From contig NZ_GL987993.1 in the NCBI RefSeq assembly GCF_000158195.2, positions 213,193 to 273,655 on the forward strand: a stretch of DNA of 60,463 nucleotides, in the 5' to 3' direction. Of this stretch, positions 27,316 through 37,438 are shown in pieces. Source of the DNA: Fusobacterium mortiferum ATCC 9817. GTDB lineage: Bacteria; Fusobacteriota; Fusobacteriia; Fusobacteriales; Fusobacteriaceae. Both the position numbers and the translations under genes were made by a program. The notes below the pieces were generated by a model. The model had not been told where the DNA came from and searched no databases. It saw only the letters and a list, made by a program, of their open reading frames with translations. The number at the start of each line of letters is the position of its first letter. Position 1 is the first letter of the stretch.

Positions 27316-28677
27316 TTATTTATTCTCTTCTTTAGGTAAAATAATATTTAGTAATAAGGCTAGTAATGTAGACATTACAACACTTGAACCAAATATTAAT
27401 TTTATAAATTGAGGAAATTGAGCAATAGCTTGTGGAACTTGTCCTATACCAGCTCCTATTGCTACTGATAATCCAACTATTACCATTGTTCTACCTGTGA
27501 TTCCACTTTTACTTATTATTTGAATACCTGTCATTGTTATCATTGAGAATACTGTAATTGTTCCTCCTCCAATTACTGCTGAAGGAATTGTATTTATAAT
27601 AGCACCAAACTTTGGCACAAATCCTGCTACTAATAAAACAGTTGCTGCTATCCCTATTACGTATCTACTTACAACCTTAGTTAAAACTACAAGACCTACA
27701 TTTTGAGAATAAGTTGCAGTTGGAAAAGAGTTTAATACTGCTGACATTATTGCTGCCACTCCATTTCCTATTACTCCACCTGATAGCTCTTTATCTGTTA
27801 CTTCTCTATTTATTCCTCCTAAAGTAATAGCTGATAAATCTCCCACAGCCTGAATAGCTGTAACTAGATACATTATTATCATTGCTACCATAGAACCTAC
27901 TTCAAATTTAGGAGTTCCAAATATGAAAAATTTTGGAAAAGCAAACCAAGCTGCTTCTTTTACTGGTGCAAAGTTAACTATTCCTAAACAAACTGAAATT
28001 ACATATCCTACTACTATTCCTATTAAAATCGATGATAATTTAGTAATACCTTTAGTAAATTGATTAAAGAATAATACTGTTGCTAATACAATTAAACTGA
28101 TAGTCCAGTTTTGATAAGAACCATATGTAGGTGTTCCTACTCCTCCAGCCATATAGTTAATACCAATTGGAAATAGTGATAATCCTATTGAAAATACAAC
28201 AGTTCCTGCTACTAATGGTGGAAAATATTTTCTTATTTTTTTTAGATAAGCTCCTATTAATATTGAAGCTACCCCCCCTACTATTTGTGCTCCAAATAAA
28301 ACTGGTAAATTTACTGAGTTTCCTCCTAATATAGCCAACACTGTTGGTAAAAATCCAAAGCTTGTTCCCATTACTACTGGTAATTTAGAACCAATTCTTA
28401 ATCCAGCAAAAAGTTTTATTGGATAAATTTGTAAAAATGTTGCTACTCCTGCTGCTAACATAGCACATTGAATTAAAATTGTTGTAACACTTGGGTCTAA
28501 TTTTGCAACTCTAGAAATTATCAAAATAGGAGCTACATTTCCTACAAACATAGCTACAATATGCTGAAAAGCTAGCGGTAAAGCTTCTATAAAAGCTGGT
28601 CTACCATCAATCTCAAACAACTCTTTAGCATCTCTTGAAACTCTCTCTTGTTTTAACTCTTTTTCTTTTACTAACAT
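27316..28677 (-). CDS. NCS2-family xanthine/uracil-type permease
   Basis: A 453-residue inner-membrane symporter with about 12-14 spans of the nucleobase:cation symporter-2 family. The family signature appears as SQNVGLVVLTKVVSRYV (about residues 320-336), preceded by the conserved QAVGDLSAITLGG segment with its acidic residue. The sequence type is closer to xanthine/urate carriers (PbuX, XanP) than to UraA, but the substrate is not certain. It is a single gene. No purine riboswitch is visible upstream. Confidence 0.9.
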   Translation of the reverse strand: MLVKEKELKQERVSRDAKELFEIDGRPAFIEALPLAFQHIVAMFVGNVAPILIISRVAKLDPSVTTILIQCAMLAAGVATFLQIYPIKLFAGLRIGSKLPVVMGTSFGFLPTVLAILGGNSVNLPVLFGAQIVGGVASILIGAYLKKIRKYFPPLVAGTVVFSIGLSLFPIGINYMAGGVGTPTYGSYQNWTISLIVLATVLFFNQFTKGITKLSSILIGIVVGYVISVCLGIVNFAPVKEAAWFAFPKFFIFGTPKFEVGSMVAMIIMYLVTAIQAVGDLSAITLGGINREVTDKELSGGVIGNGVAAIMSAVLNSFPTATYSQNVGLVVLTKVVSRYVIGIAATVLLVAGFVPKFGAIINTIPSAVIGGGTITVFSMITMTGIQIISKSGITGRTMVIVGLSVAIGAGIGQVPQAIAQFPQFIKLIFGSSVVMSTLLALLLNIILPKEENK

Positions 28678-28827
28678 TTTTCCTCCCTAAAATATTATGA
28701 TTTTTATCACAATTTTTCACTGTGATATTCTAGCATGATTGGGATATAAAATCTAGTAAAAAAATTTTTTCAAATTCAATATATACATTTTTGATATTTT
28801 TCTGTTTTTTCTCTTAGCATTTTAACA

Positions 28828-28859
28828 AAAAAATGGAGAAAATAATTTCTCCATTTTTT
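28828..28859 (-). terminator. Terminator of the mfd-to-spoVG operon
   Basis: A 14-base-pair stem, AAAAAATGGAGAAA with TTTCTCCATTTTTT, just after the spoVG stop codon on the minus strand. Confidence 0.88.
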
Positions 28860-28872
28860 AGCATCTTCCAAA

Positions 28873-29154
28873 TTACTCTTCTACTACCTCTTCAGGTTTT
28901 GCTTCATTATACTTGGCAATTACAGTATCAGTAATCTCTTTTCTCAACTCAGGAGTAATAGGATGAACTATATCTTTATACTCTCCATCTGGCATTTTTC
29001 TAGATGGCATAGCTACAAACATTCCTTTTTGTCCATCAATAATTTTTAACCCATGAATAACAAAACACTCATCAAAAGTTACATCTGCATAAGCTTTTAA
29101 TTTTAGTTCATTTTCTCCTTTTACTGCTCTTAATCTTACATCTGTAATTTTCAT
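28873..29154 (-). CDS. spoVG: SpoVG-family RNA/DNA-binding regulator
   Basis: A 93-residue protein starting MKITDVRLRAV, the standard SpoVG opening, with VTFDECFVIHGLKII and FVAMPSRKMPDGEYKDIVHP. SpoVG proteins bind nucleic acid and modulate several processes in bacteria that do not sporulate. Three starts are possible; the ATG at 29154 is chosen because it gives the family N-terminus, with AAGGTG nine bases ahead. It is the last gene of the mfd-mazG-rqcP-ispE operon. The C-terminus is acidic and probably disordered. Confidence 0.93.
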   Translation of the reverse strand: MKITDVRLRAVKGENELKLKAYADVTFDECFVIHGLKIIDGQKGMFVAMPSRKMPDGEYKDIVHPITPELRKEITDTVIAKYNEAKPEEVVEE

Positions 29155-29185
29155 AATCATGCACCTTCCCTTTTTTATGTAATCA

Positions 29186-30040
29186 TTATAACCCTCTGCA
29201 AAGATGTACTTCACAGTGTTGTAATTGCTCCCTTATTGTCTCTACTTTTTCTTTTCCATTTTCTGTAAAAGCATAGTATGCACTTCCACTCCCAGACATA
29301 AAAAATTTCATGTTAGAAATTTTTCCTAATTTTTTTCTAAATTCTATTATATTAGTATCTTCAAGTAAAAGTCCCTGTTCCAAATTATTTTCTATACTCT
29401 CTTCTATTAAAGAAAGCTTATTATCTTCTAATCCCTCAATTATTTTATCTATATTAGCATCTTTTTTATTTTTGAGCATATACATATTTTTATATGCTTT
29501 AGCTGTTGATACTCCAAAATTTGGCTTAATCAAAATAATATCTTTATCCAAATTATTCTCTAATATCTCTATTTTCTCTCCAATACCTTTCACTCTACTA
29601 GGCTTATTGATTATAAAGAAAGGAATATCTGCTCCAACACTTTTTCCTAACTCTATTAACTCATCTAAAGAAAAGAAGTCTTTATGATATTTATTTAATT
29701 CTTTTAAGAAAAAAGCTCCATTAGAACTTCCTCCACCTAGACCAGCTTCATGTGGAATAACTTTTTCTAAATATATTTTTACTCTTTTTTTTGTAAATCC
29801 ACTTCTCTTATAAAATTTATCATATATTTTCCAAAGAATATTTTCTTTTCCAGTTGGAATACTTGGTTTATTAGTAGTAATCTCTAACTCTCCATCCTCT
29901 TCAAATATCTCTCCTTCAAGTTTATCAGTAAGAGATATTGGTATCATTACCATATCCAATAGATGATAGCCATTAGGTAAAACTCCTGTTACATTTAAAC
30001 CAATATTTATTTTAGCATTTGAATTTAAAGAGAATTTCAT
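29186..30040 (-). CDS. ispE: 4-diphosphocytidyl-2-C-methyl-D-erythritol kinase
   Basis: A 284-residue GHMP kinase of the non-mevalonate isoprenoid route that phosphorylates CDP-methylerythritol. The N-terminal substrate region is NAKINIGLNVTGVLPNGYH, and the ATP loop AGLGGGSSNGAF lies near residue 95. A C-terminal MSGSGSAYYAF glycine motif is also present. Its start codon shares a base with the stop of the S4-protein gene, so the two are translationally coupled. Length is normal. Confidence 0.95.
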   Translation of the reverse strand: MKFSLNSNAKINIGLNVTGVLPNGYHLLDMVMIPISLTDKLEGEIFEEDGELEITTNKPSIPTGKENILWKIYDKFYKRSGFTKKRVKIYLEKVIPHEAGLGGGSSNGAFFLKELNKYHKDFFSLDELIELGKSVGADIPFFIINKPSRVKGIGEKIEILENNLDKDIILIKPNFGVSTAKAYKNMYMLKNKKDANIDKIIEGLEDNKLSLIEESIENNLEQGLLLEDTNIIEFRKKLGKISNMKFFMSGSGSAYYAFTENGKEKVETIREQLQHCEVHLCRGL

Positions 30041-30330
30041 TAAAAAATATCCTCCTCACCATCTATATCCACAGTAATTCCTCTACTTTCTAACACATTT
30101 ATAAGTTCTGAGGTTCTCTCTTTTGCTACATTTCCAGTAGGTACTTCTAATATCTCAAATTTAAAATACTTATTAAAATACTCTAACTCTAATATCTGAC
30201 CTACTTTTACCTCTGTACTTGCCTTTGCTACTTTACCATTAAGCTTAGCTTTTCCACCATCTACCACGATTTTAGCAATAGGTCTTCTTTTAATTATTCT
30301 GCTCACTTTTAAAAATTTATCTAGTCTCAT
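30040..30330 (-). CDS. rqcP: S4-domain RNA-binding protein (RqcP/HslR family)
   Basis: A 96-residue S4-domain protein starting MRLDKFLKVSRIIKRRPIA, matching RqcP (YabO). In Bacillus it works with RqcH on stalled 50S subunits to add alanine tails. The order mfd-mazG-rqcP resembles the Bacillus mfd-yabN-yabO region, which supports the orthology. It ends exactly at the start of ispE. A role in nascent-chain rescue is transferred from the family. Confidence 0.88.
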   Translation of the reverse strand: MRLDKFLKVSRIIKRRPIAKIVVDGGKAKLNGKVAKASTEVKVGQILELEYFNKYFKFEILEVPTGNVAKERTSELINVLESRGITVDIDGEEDIF

Positions 30331-30367
30331 ATCTACTCCTCTTTATACTATATATACTACATTTTTT

Positions 30368-31132
30368 CTATAAGTCAATGGCTTTTTTTGCATTTTGCCA
30401 AAGTTTTTCTAAATTTTCCAATGAAGTTTTTTCAATATCACAGTTTTGTTCAACATATCTAAACCTCTTATCAAATTTTTTTATTGTTCCTTCTAGTGCT
30501 TCAGTTGCATCTATATCTAAAAATCTAGCTATGTTTACAATGGAAAATAATACATCTCCTAATTCATCTTTCATTTTCTCTTTATCTTTTCTCTCTATCT
30601 CAACTTTTAATTCATCTAACTCTTCATAGATTTTATCAAATACTTGTTCTACATTATCCCAATCAAAACCAACTTTTGATGCTTTTTTCTGTATTTTTTG
30701 AGCTTTAGATAGTGCTGGAAGATATTTAGGAACTCCATCTATTACTGATTTTCTATTTTCATGCAACTTCTCTGTCTTTTTTATCTCATCCCAATTAGTT
30801 AAAACCTCTTTTGTAGATATCTCACTATTTTTTTCCTTAAATACATGAGGATGTCTTCTTATTAATTTTTCATTTATCTCATAAGCAACATCTTCAATAT
30901 TAAATTTCCCTTCTTTTTCACGAATATCAGCTTGAAAAACTAAGTTCATTAGAACATCTCCTAATTCTCCCTTATGCTCTTCTATATCTCCTTCCATAGC
31001 CTCTAATAGTTCTGCTACTTCCTCTCTCAAGCAAGGTTTTAAACTTTCTAATGTCTGCTCTCTATCCCAAGGACAACCATTTTCACTTCTTAATATCCTT
31101 ATTATATCTACAAGTCTATCAAACTCTTTCAT
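30368..31132 (-). CDS. mazG: Nucleoside triphosphate pyrophosphohydrolase
   Basis: A 254-residue MazG protein with two tandem all-alpha MazG domains. The first has LREEVAELLEAMEG and ELGDVLMNLVFQADI (metal-binding EExxE and ExxD), the second LDELKVEIERKDKEKMKDELGD. It removes non-canonical or excess NTPs. It sits 17 bases downstream of mfd and 37 bases upstream of rqcP on the same strand. Confidence 0.93.
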   Translation of the reverse strand: MKEFDRLVDIIRILRSENGCPWDREQTLESLKPCLREEVAELLEAMEGDIEEHKGELGDVLMNLVFQADIREKEGKFNIEDVAYEINEKLIRRHPHVFKEKNSEISTKEVLTNWDEIKKTEKLHENRKSVIDGVPKYLPALSKAQKIQKKASKVGFDWDNVEQVFDKIYEELDELKVEIERKDKEKMKDELGDVLFSIVNIARFLDIDATEALEGTIKKFDKRFRYVEQNCDIEKTSLENLEKLWQNAKKAIDL

Positions 31133-31149
31133 AGTATCCCTCCATTATA

Positions 31150-32856
31150 TTATTGTTCATATACATTTAAAAACTCCTCGATTGTTCCGTTATACTCTAT
31201 TGTATCATCTTTTTTCTGATATTTTATTAGTCCTTCTTGTATTAGTTTTAATAAAACATCAAAGTTTACCTTATCACTATTAAATTTTATAATAGACTCA
31301 ACTTTTCCTTTTATCTCAAGAGCATTTTTTATTCCTAATTTTTTAGCTCTAAATTTTAAACCTATATATCTAAAAAATCCTTGTGCCTCTACTGGCATTT
31401 TTCCAAATCTATCTATTAATTCATCTTTTATATTTTCTAATTCAATTATACTCTTTACTTCAGTTATTCTTCTATAGACTTTTATTTTTTCATCTTTTTC
31501 TATATATTCATTAGGTATAAACGCTGGATAATTTACTTTTATCTCTATATCATCTATATCCTCTTCAAACCTTCCTTTTATTTTATCTATCTCCTCTTGA
31601 AGCATCTTCATATATAGAGTATACCCAAAAGTTTCCAATATTCCATGTTGCTTTTCTCCTAGTATCTCTCCAGCTCCTCTTATTCTCATATCCTCCATCG
31701 AAAGTTGAAGTCCTCCTCCATCGATCTCTTCAAGATTCTTTATTGATTCTTCTCTTTCTTTAGCTTTCTTTGTTTGATACTCTTTAGTCAGAAGATAACA
31801 ATAACTTTGTCTATTTCCTCTTCCTACTCTCCCTCTCAATTGATATATTTGTGAAAGTCCTAGCTTATCAGCTCTATCTATAATCATAGTATTAGCATTC
31901 TCTATATCTATTCCATTTTCTATAATTGTAGTAGCTACTAATATATCTATCTCTCCATTTTCAAACTCTTTAATTTTTTCTTTTATATCTCTTGGAGTCA
32001 TCTGACCATGTACAAAATCTATTTTTAAATATTCTGGTAAAATTTTTCTCAACTCTTGAGTCTTTTTTTCTATACCCTTTACTGAGTTAAAAATATAAAA
32101 TACCTGTCCCTCTCTTGCTATCTCCTTCATAATAATCTCTCTTATATTTTTTTCAAGCCCTTCAACAAAAAAAGTATTGATAGGTTTTCTTCCCTCTGGC
32201 GGAGTATCTATCACTGATAAATCTCTTATTCCTAAAAGAGCTAAATTTAAAGTTCTTGGTATAGGAGTTGCAGTTAAAGTTAGTACATCTACTTTACTTC
32301 TTAGTTTTTTTAATTTTTCCTTTGCTTTTACTCCAAATTTTTGTTCCTCATCTATAATTACAAGTCTCAAATCCTTAAATTCAACATCTTCTGACAAAAT
32401 TCTATGAGTACCTATTACTATATCTACTCCCCCTTCTTTTATCTTTTTTAAAGTTTGAGTTTGTTCTTTAGAAGTTAATAAACGACTTAATAATTCTATA
32501 TTTATTGGATAATTTTTCATTCTCTCTGTAAATCTCTCATAATGCTGTTGAGCTAGAACTGTAGTAGGAACCATAAGCACCACTTGTTTCCCTTCAATAG
32601 CTGCTTTAAAAGCTGCTCTTATAGCTACCTCTGTTTTCCCATACCCCACATCTCCACATACTACTCTATCCATTATTCTTGAAGATTCCATATCTCTTTT
32701 TACATCTTCAATAGCCTGTAATTGTGAAGGAGTCTCTTTATATGGAAAACTCTCTTCAAATTCCTCCTGCCATAAATTATCTGGAGCAAAAGAATATCCA
32801 GCTTCTAAATCTCTTCTAGCTTGGATTTCTACTATTTCTTTTGCAAATTGTAACAT
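31150..32856 (-). pseudogene. mfd: mfd, C-terminal part (translocase and TRCF domains), out of frame
   Basis: A 568-codon open frame starting at an internal ATG. It holds the helicase/translocase of the transcription-repair coupling factor: Walker A CGDVGYGKTEVA, IIDEEQKFG, TATPIPRT, QLRGRVGRG, and the C-terminal TRCF domain. The coding frame is open further upstream to about 32876, where it reads REKIAEEM and joins the N-terminal half at 32877-32882 if one base is added. As written, the protein cannot be made as one chain. The intact product would be about 980 residues and would remove stalled RNA polymerase and recruit UvrA. Confidence 0.85.
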
Positions 32857-32864
32857 CTCTTCAG

Positions 32865-34103
32865 CTATTTTTTCTCTTTTTTCCTAAAACCTTTTCTTCC
32901 TAAATTATATATTTCTGGTATCTCTCCATCTATTGATATATACTTTCCTATTTTTCCTATTCCCTCTATTGGAACAAAAAGTTTATCCTCTCCAGCATAT
33001 TTAATTTTTAAATAATCATGCCCATCTATTATTTCAATTCCTAGATATAGACCTACTCCATAATTCTCATGTATAATATAGTTTCCTTCTTGTATTTCTG
33101 TTATATTTTTATATCTTTGAAATCCTTTATCCTTTTTTTCTCTTCTTACTCTAATACCTTTTAATTCTCTATCTGTTAGTACAAGAAGATTCTCCTCTTT
33201 ATATCCTTCAAATAATGGATACTTTTCATATTCAAAATTATAACCTTCGAATATCTCTCTGTATCTTTTTTCTTCATCAGATACTATTTTTATTTTTTGT
33301 AATGGATCTTTACCAATTTTTTTTACATACTCTATACTCTCAAAATTTTGAAGTTCCTCGTGAGTAAATTTATTTATTTCAACTGATTTAGCTATTTTTA
33401 AAAAATTATTATATATTCCTTTTATACTCTTTTCTTTAATCTCACTATTAGAAAGAATCTCTTCTAATTTATAATTTAATAAATCTATATTTTCTATAAA
33501 AATTTTTAAATCATTTCTATTATTTAAAAAATCTAAAAAACTATTTTTCTCTTCTATATTATTGTTTATATACATATAAACTTGATTTTTTTTCTCAACA
33601 CTTTTTTGGGTTTCTATATCAAAATATGCTATTCTCTCTACTTCATTATTAAAACTAAACTCAATTCTAACTGGATACTTACTATTTTTAGGAAAAATAT
33701 CTAATATATCTCCTCTCATACTGTACTGATTTCTTTCTTCTACCATATACTCTTTATTATATCCACTCTCTTCTAAAGAATTTTCTAATTCTTTTATATC
33801 CAAACTTTTTCCTATTTCTATCTCATATCTTTTTCCCTCTAAAAAGTATTCTCTTAAAATAGCTTCTAAAGAAAGTAAAATAATAAAATCTTCTTCTGAT
33901 TTTAGAATTTCTAATAAGTCATAATTATCTTTTTCTAATTCATCCTTTGATTGAGTATTCTCTAATTTTAATATATTTCCACCATATATATCACTTAATA
34001 CATTATAATAATCTTCTATATTTCTATTTGAAGAACAAAGATATAGTATTTTTCCTCCTATTTCTTTCAATAAAAAGGGGATTTTTCCTCTATACTCTTT
34101 CAT
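32865..34103 (-). pseudogene. mfd: mfd, N-terminal part, ends early by frameshift
   Basis: The N-terminal 412 codons of Mfd: a UvrB-like damage-recognition module, then the RNA-polymerase-interacting domain (GNYIIHENYGVGLYLGIE). The frame stops at 32865-32867 just after RKGFRKKEKK, where an intact homolog would read on through REKIAEEM. A run of six Ts at 32877-32882 (As in the mRNA) is one base short. The start at 34103 is preferred over 34115 because GGAGG is five bases before it. It may be a sequencing or assembly slip, a true mutation, or expression rescued by polymerase slippage on the A-run. Confidence 0.85.
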
Positions 34104-34181
34104 TTTTTCCTCCATATTTTTCTTTTACCTATATTTTACCCTTTATTTCTTCACTTTGCAAAAATATATTTTAAATAAAAA

Positions 34182-34222
34182 TGAACTATACAACTTAGTA
34201 AGTTACTAAATCATATAGTTCA
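34182..34222 (-). terminator. Terminator after the serine dehydratase gene
   Basis: TGAACTATA pairs with TATAGTTCA, with further pairing inside (TTAGTAA with TTACTAA), followed by a T-rich run on the minus strand. Confidence 0.75.
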
Positions 34223-34236
34223 TAAATTTATTTTAA

Positions 34237-35460
34237 TTAATCTATAGTTTCATCATTTAAAAACTTATCATAATATTTCGCAAGTCCACCTGTTGAAGTT
34301 TCTTTATAAGCAGAACACATATCTACTCCTGTTTCCTTCATAGTTATTACAACTTGGTCAAAGCTTATTGTATGCTCTCCGTTAGTTGATAGTGCATAAT
34401 CAGCTGTATTTAAAGCTCTTACTGCTACTATTGCATTTCTTTCTATACAAGGAATTTGTACATATCCACCAACAGGATCACAAGTCATTCCAAGATGATG
34501 TTCCATTCCCATCTCAGCTGCATATTCTATTTGTTCTGTTGTTCCTCCTAAGATATATACTGCCATTCCTGCTGCCATAGAGCATGCCGCTCCTATTTCA
34601 GCTTGACATCCACCCTCAGCACCAGATATTGTTGCATTTTCTTTTATTAAATTTCCTATAAGTCCAGCTACTGCTAAAGCTCTTAATGCTGTAGTTTCAT
34701 CTAATTCATACTCTTCTATTAGAGCTCTTAATAATCCTGGAATAACTCCAGCTGCTCCACATGTAGGAGCTGTTACTATTGTCCCTGCACTACTATTTTC
34801 TTCTGATACAGCTAGTGCATAAGCAAATATCTTTTTAGTTATTACTAGATAGTTTCTCTTTTTATCTATCTTATCATAGATTTCTTTTGCTTTTCTTGGG
34901 TATCTTAATTTTCCAGGAAGTACTCCATCTTTTCTAATACCTCTATCTACAGCTGCATTCATTGTATCTAGTATATCTTTTAAATGAGCCCAAATACTTG
35001 GTCCTTCACAATACTCTACATATTCCCAAAGCTCTTTATTATTCTCTTTACACCATGCCATAATATCATCCATCTTAGTTAAATTATAGCATTGTCCAGC
35101 TCCACTTCTCTTATCTGTAAGCTCTTTTATTGTTCCTCCACCAACAGAGAATACCAACCATTCCTTCATAACTTTTCCATCTTTATCTAAAGCTATAAAT
35201 TTCATTCCATTAGTATGATATTCATGAATATACTCTGGCATCCATACTATCTCTGTTTTTGTAGGTTTTAAAGTTTCTTCAATTATCCAATCTGTTAAAT
35301 GTCCCTTACCAGTAGCTGCTAAACTTCCATAAAGCTCAACTATATATAAATTAGCTCCTTCTGTTTCAGCCTTGAATTTCTTAGCTGCTCTTTCTGGTCC
35401 CATAGTATGAGAACTAGAAGGTCCACATCCTATTTTAAATAATTCTTTTAAGCTATCCAT
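34237..35460 (-). CDS. L-serine dehydratase (iron-sulfur type), single chain
   Basis: A 407-residue [4Fe-4S] L-serine ammonia-lyase that deaminates serine to pyruvate. The N-terminal beta domain has CGPSSSHTMGPERA. The alpha domain has TAPTCGAAGVIPG, GGCQAEIGAACSMAAG and GMTCDPVGG, which supply the cluster cysteines. Both domains are in one chain. Its start overlaps the end of the EIIC-like gene, so they are coupled; the pairing hints at uptake and breakdown of serine or a serine-yielding compound. Serine fermentation fits fusobacterial physiology. Confidence 0.92.
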   Translation of the reverse strand: MDSLKELFKIGCGPSSSHTMGPERAAKKFKAETEGANLYIVELYGSLAATGKGHLTDWIIEETLKPTKTEIVWMPEYIHEYHTNGMKFIALDKDGKVMKEWLVFSVGGGTIKELTDKRSGAGQCYNLTKMDDIMAWCKENNKELWEYVEYCEGPSIWAHLKDILDTMNAAVDRGIRKDGVLPGKLRYPRKAKEIYDKIDKKRNYLVITKKIFAYALAVSEENSSAGTIVTAPTCGAAGVIPGLLRALIEEYELDETTALRALAVAGLIGNLIKENATISGAEGGCQAEIGAACSMAAGMAVYILGGTTEQIEYAAEMGMEHHLGMTCDPVGGYVQIPCIERNAIVAVRALNTADYALSTNGEHTISFDQVVITMKETGVDMCSAYKETSTGGLAKYYDKFLNDETID

Positions 35461-36479
35461 TAGTTCTTACCTCTTATCTCTTCTACTGTTTTTATTTTAT
35501 AATTTTTAAATATTATTGATCCTAAGAATCCAGCAAATATTCCAGATGCAGCACACATTAAGGCTACTTTTGTAACTGTTATTGCATCATTAAATCCATA
35601 CATTACCATTAATCCTGCTATTGGTGTAGCTGTTCCTGTTGCATTATTTACAAGACCATAAAGTGCTACTACAACTCCTGCTAATGCTCCACCTATAAAG
35701 TTTGTTATATATACTGGTACAGGATTAGCAGATATTAAGTCAGCTTGTGTTAATGGTTCTATTGCAACTGCTATTGTTGTTTTTCTATCTCCAAATCCCA
35801 TTCTATGGAAAAATACTCCATTCATAAATGAAGAACCCATTACTGAAAGCGCTCCAATTGCCATAGGAACTCCTGTTAATCCCATCATTGCTGTAAGTGC
35901 CATTGATGATAATGGTGCTGTTGCAACAACTGTTATTACTCCTCCTAATATTATTCCCATTAATATTGGGCTTGAATGAGAAGCTGATTCAAGAATTCCA
36001 CCTATATTTAATAGAGTAGAATTTACTATTGGATTAGATGCTGATGCTATTAATCTTGCTAATGGCGAAATAAAACAAATTACAAAAATTAAATCTAATC
36101 CTTGAGGAACTTTTTGCTCTACTTTTGGAATAACAAAAGATAAAATATATCCAGCTAAGAAACCAGGTAATATTCCAAATCCTGCTACTGATACTCCTAC
36201 TAATACTGCATATGTTGGATTTACTCCTAAAGCTATAGGTACTAATATTGCTGAAGCAACTCCTCCCATTGAACCAGCAGCTTTTCCTACTTCTCCTAAG
36301 AAAGGTATTCCAAATAAATCTCCTCCAACGTATAATTGGAAAGCTTCTACTAAGAAACTTGCTGTTGCTGCTCCTGCTAATGCTCCCATTGCTTTCATAC
36401 CCTTTGGAGCTTTCATACTAAATAGTGAAAATCCTCCTAAAACTACAAATAATAAAACTACTCCTTTAATTACGTCCAT
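35460..36479 (-). CDS. EIIC-like membrane protein (PTS_EIIC_2 family)
   Basis: A 339-residue membrane protein with about nine spans of the PTS_EIIC_2 type. It has glycine/alanine-rich helices, a NPIVNSTLLNIGG segment and a VFFHRMGFGDRKTTIAVAIEP segment. No EIIA or EIIB is encoded nearby, so it may work as a secondary carrier rather than a true PTS. It heads the operon with serine dehydratase, with one base shared between stop and start. A substrate linked to serine is inferred from context only. Confidence 0.82.
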   Translation of the reverse strand: MDVIKGVVLLFVVLGGFSLFSMKAPKGMKAMGALAGAATASFLVEAFQLYVGGDLFGIPFLGEVGKAAGSMGGVASAILVPIALGVNPTYAVLVGVSVAGFGILPGFLAGYILSFVIPKVEQKVPQGLDLIFVICFISPLARLIASASNPIVNSTLLNIGGILESASHSSPILMGIILGGVITVVATAPLSSMALTAMMGLTGVPMAIGALSVMGSSFMNGVFFHRMGFGDRKTTIAVAIEPLTQADLISANPVPVYITNFIGGALAGVVVALYGLVNNATGTATPIAGLMVMYGFNDAITVTKVALMCAASGIFAGFLGSIIFKNYKIKTVEEIRGKN

Positions 36480-36896
36480 TTTTTCTCCTTTTTTGTTTAA
36501 TTATACTTAATTAAAATTTAATTTTAATTAACAATATATTACGTTCTTTTTACGTATATTATTGTTATTTTAAATACATCAAAAAGTATAACATAACAAA
36601 TAAAATATTTCAAGAATTTTTTTCACTAAAATGAAATATCATCTACAGAAATATTGAATTTTTCTGTTCTCTACTCTTTTAATTTTATTATATTATTTTT
36701 TAATTTTATTATGTTATTAACTATTTTATTATTTTTTTCATTATACTATATTTATACTTTTTTGAAATTTTTAATTTTTTTTAACTAAACTTAATTTTTT
36801 TGTTATTTATATTTTTTATATTTTATTGAATTTACATTAATTAATCTTTATGGTATAATCATATCAATTAAACTTTTTATGGAGGAACAGCAATTA
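36480..36896. promoter_or_regulatory. Divergent control region with two inverted repeats
   Basis: This 417-base AT-rich gap separates the EIIC/serine dehydratase operon from the XRE-cupin gene. A perfect palindrome of 11-base arms lies at 36507-36531 (arm TTAATTAAAAT, three-base centre). A second inverted repeat spans 36530-36566, with AACAATA...TTACGT facing ACGTATATTATTGTT. Both are close to the EIIC start and are good candidates for binding by the XRE-cupin regulator. A forward promoter, TTTACA and TATAAT 17 bases apart, is at 36831-36859. The middle (36600-36820) shows nothing but A/T runs. Confidence 0.65.
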
Positions 36897-37430
36897 ATGA
36901 AACTAGGGGAAAAAATTAAAACTATTAGAAAAAACAAGGATTATACATTAAAACAACTATCTGAAATTACTGGTCTTTCAATCGGATTTTTAAGTAATAT
37001 TGAACGTGACTTAAATAGCCCTTCAATAAATAACCTTCAGCAAATATGTTCAGCTTTAGGAATTAATCTTATGGAAATTTTGGATGAAGAAATTGCTAGT
37101 AACCTTGTTACAAGAGCTGCAGAAAGAGAAGAAATATTAAAAAATGTTGAAACTAATACAAAAGTTGAAAGTCTTTTAAATAGAAAAGCAAGTTTAAATG
37201 GAATTGCAATAACTATTGAAGAAGAAAGTTCTTTTAGCGATATGTCATGGGGTCATGGATATGACGAAATTGGAATAGTTGTCAAAGGTGAATTAGAAAT
37301 TGAATTAGAAAAAACCCTTTATCATCTCTATGAAGGAGACTCTATATTTATAAAACAAAACACTCCACATAGATATAGAAATCCAGGTTTTACTTCATCA
37401 CTAGTATATTGGGTTTCTAGTAAAAAGTAG
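36897..37430 (+). CDS. XRE-family regulator with C-terminal cupin domain
   Basis: A 177-residue regulator. Residues 1 to about 62 are an XRE helix-turn-helix (LGEKIKTIRKNKDYTLKQLS, then GLSIGFLSNIERD). Residues about 95-175 are a small cupin barrel (DEIGIVVKGELEIELE, then FIKQNTPHRYRNPG) for an amino acid or polyamine-like ligand. A start at 36879 is possible but lacks a ribosome site, while GGAGG precedes the ATG at 36897. It probably controls the divergent serine dehydratase operon and the following metallo-hydrolase. Confidence 0.88.
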   Translation: MKLGEKIKTIRKNKDYTLKQLSEITGLSIGFLSNIERDLNSPSINNLQQICSALGINLMEILDEEIASNLVTRAAEREEILKNVETNTKVESLLNRKASLNGIAITIEEESSFSDMSWGHGYDEIGIVVKGELEIELEKTLYHLYEGDSIFIKQNTPHRYRNPGFTSSLVYWVSSKK

Positions 37431-37438
37431 TTGGTTTT

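Noticed and set aside
28695-28722. Inverted repeat ATCACA...TGTGAT upstream of the NCS2 permease as a CRP site
   Set aside because: The half-sites are in the wrong order for CRP (TGTGA must come first) and spacing does not fit; it may be another operator but evidence is thin.
28678-28827. Purine riboswitch before the NCS2 permease
   Set aside because: No aptamer-like three-way junction or conserved core could be recognised.
32865-32890. Programmed -1 ribosomal frameshift in mfd
   Set aside because: The in-frame heptamer is G AAA AAA rather than a good slippery site, and no conserved stimulatory structure is obvious; mutation or sequencing slip is simpler.
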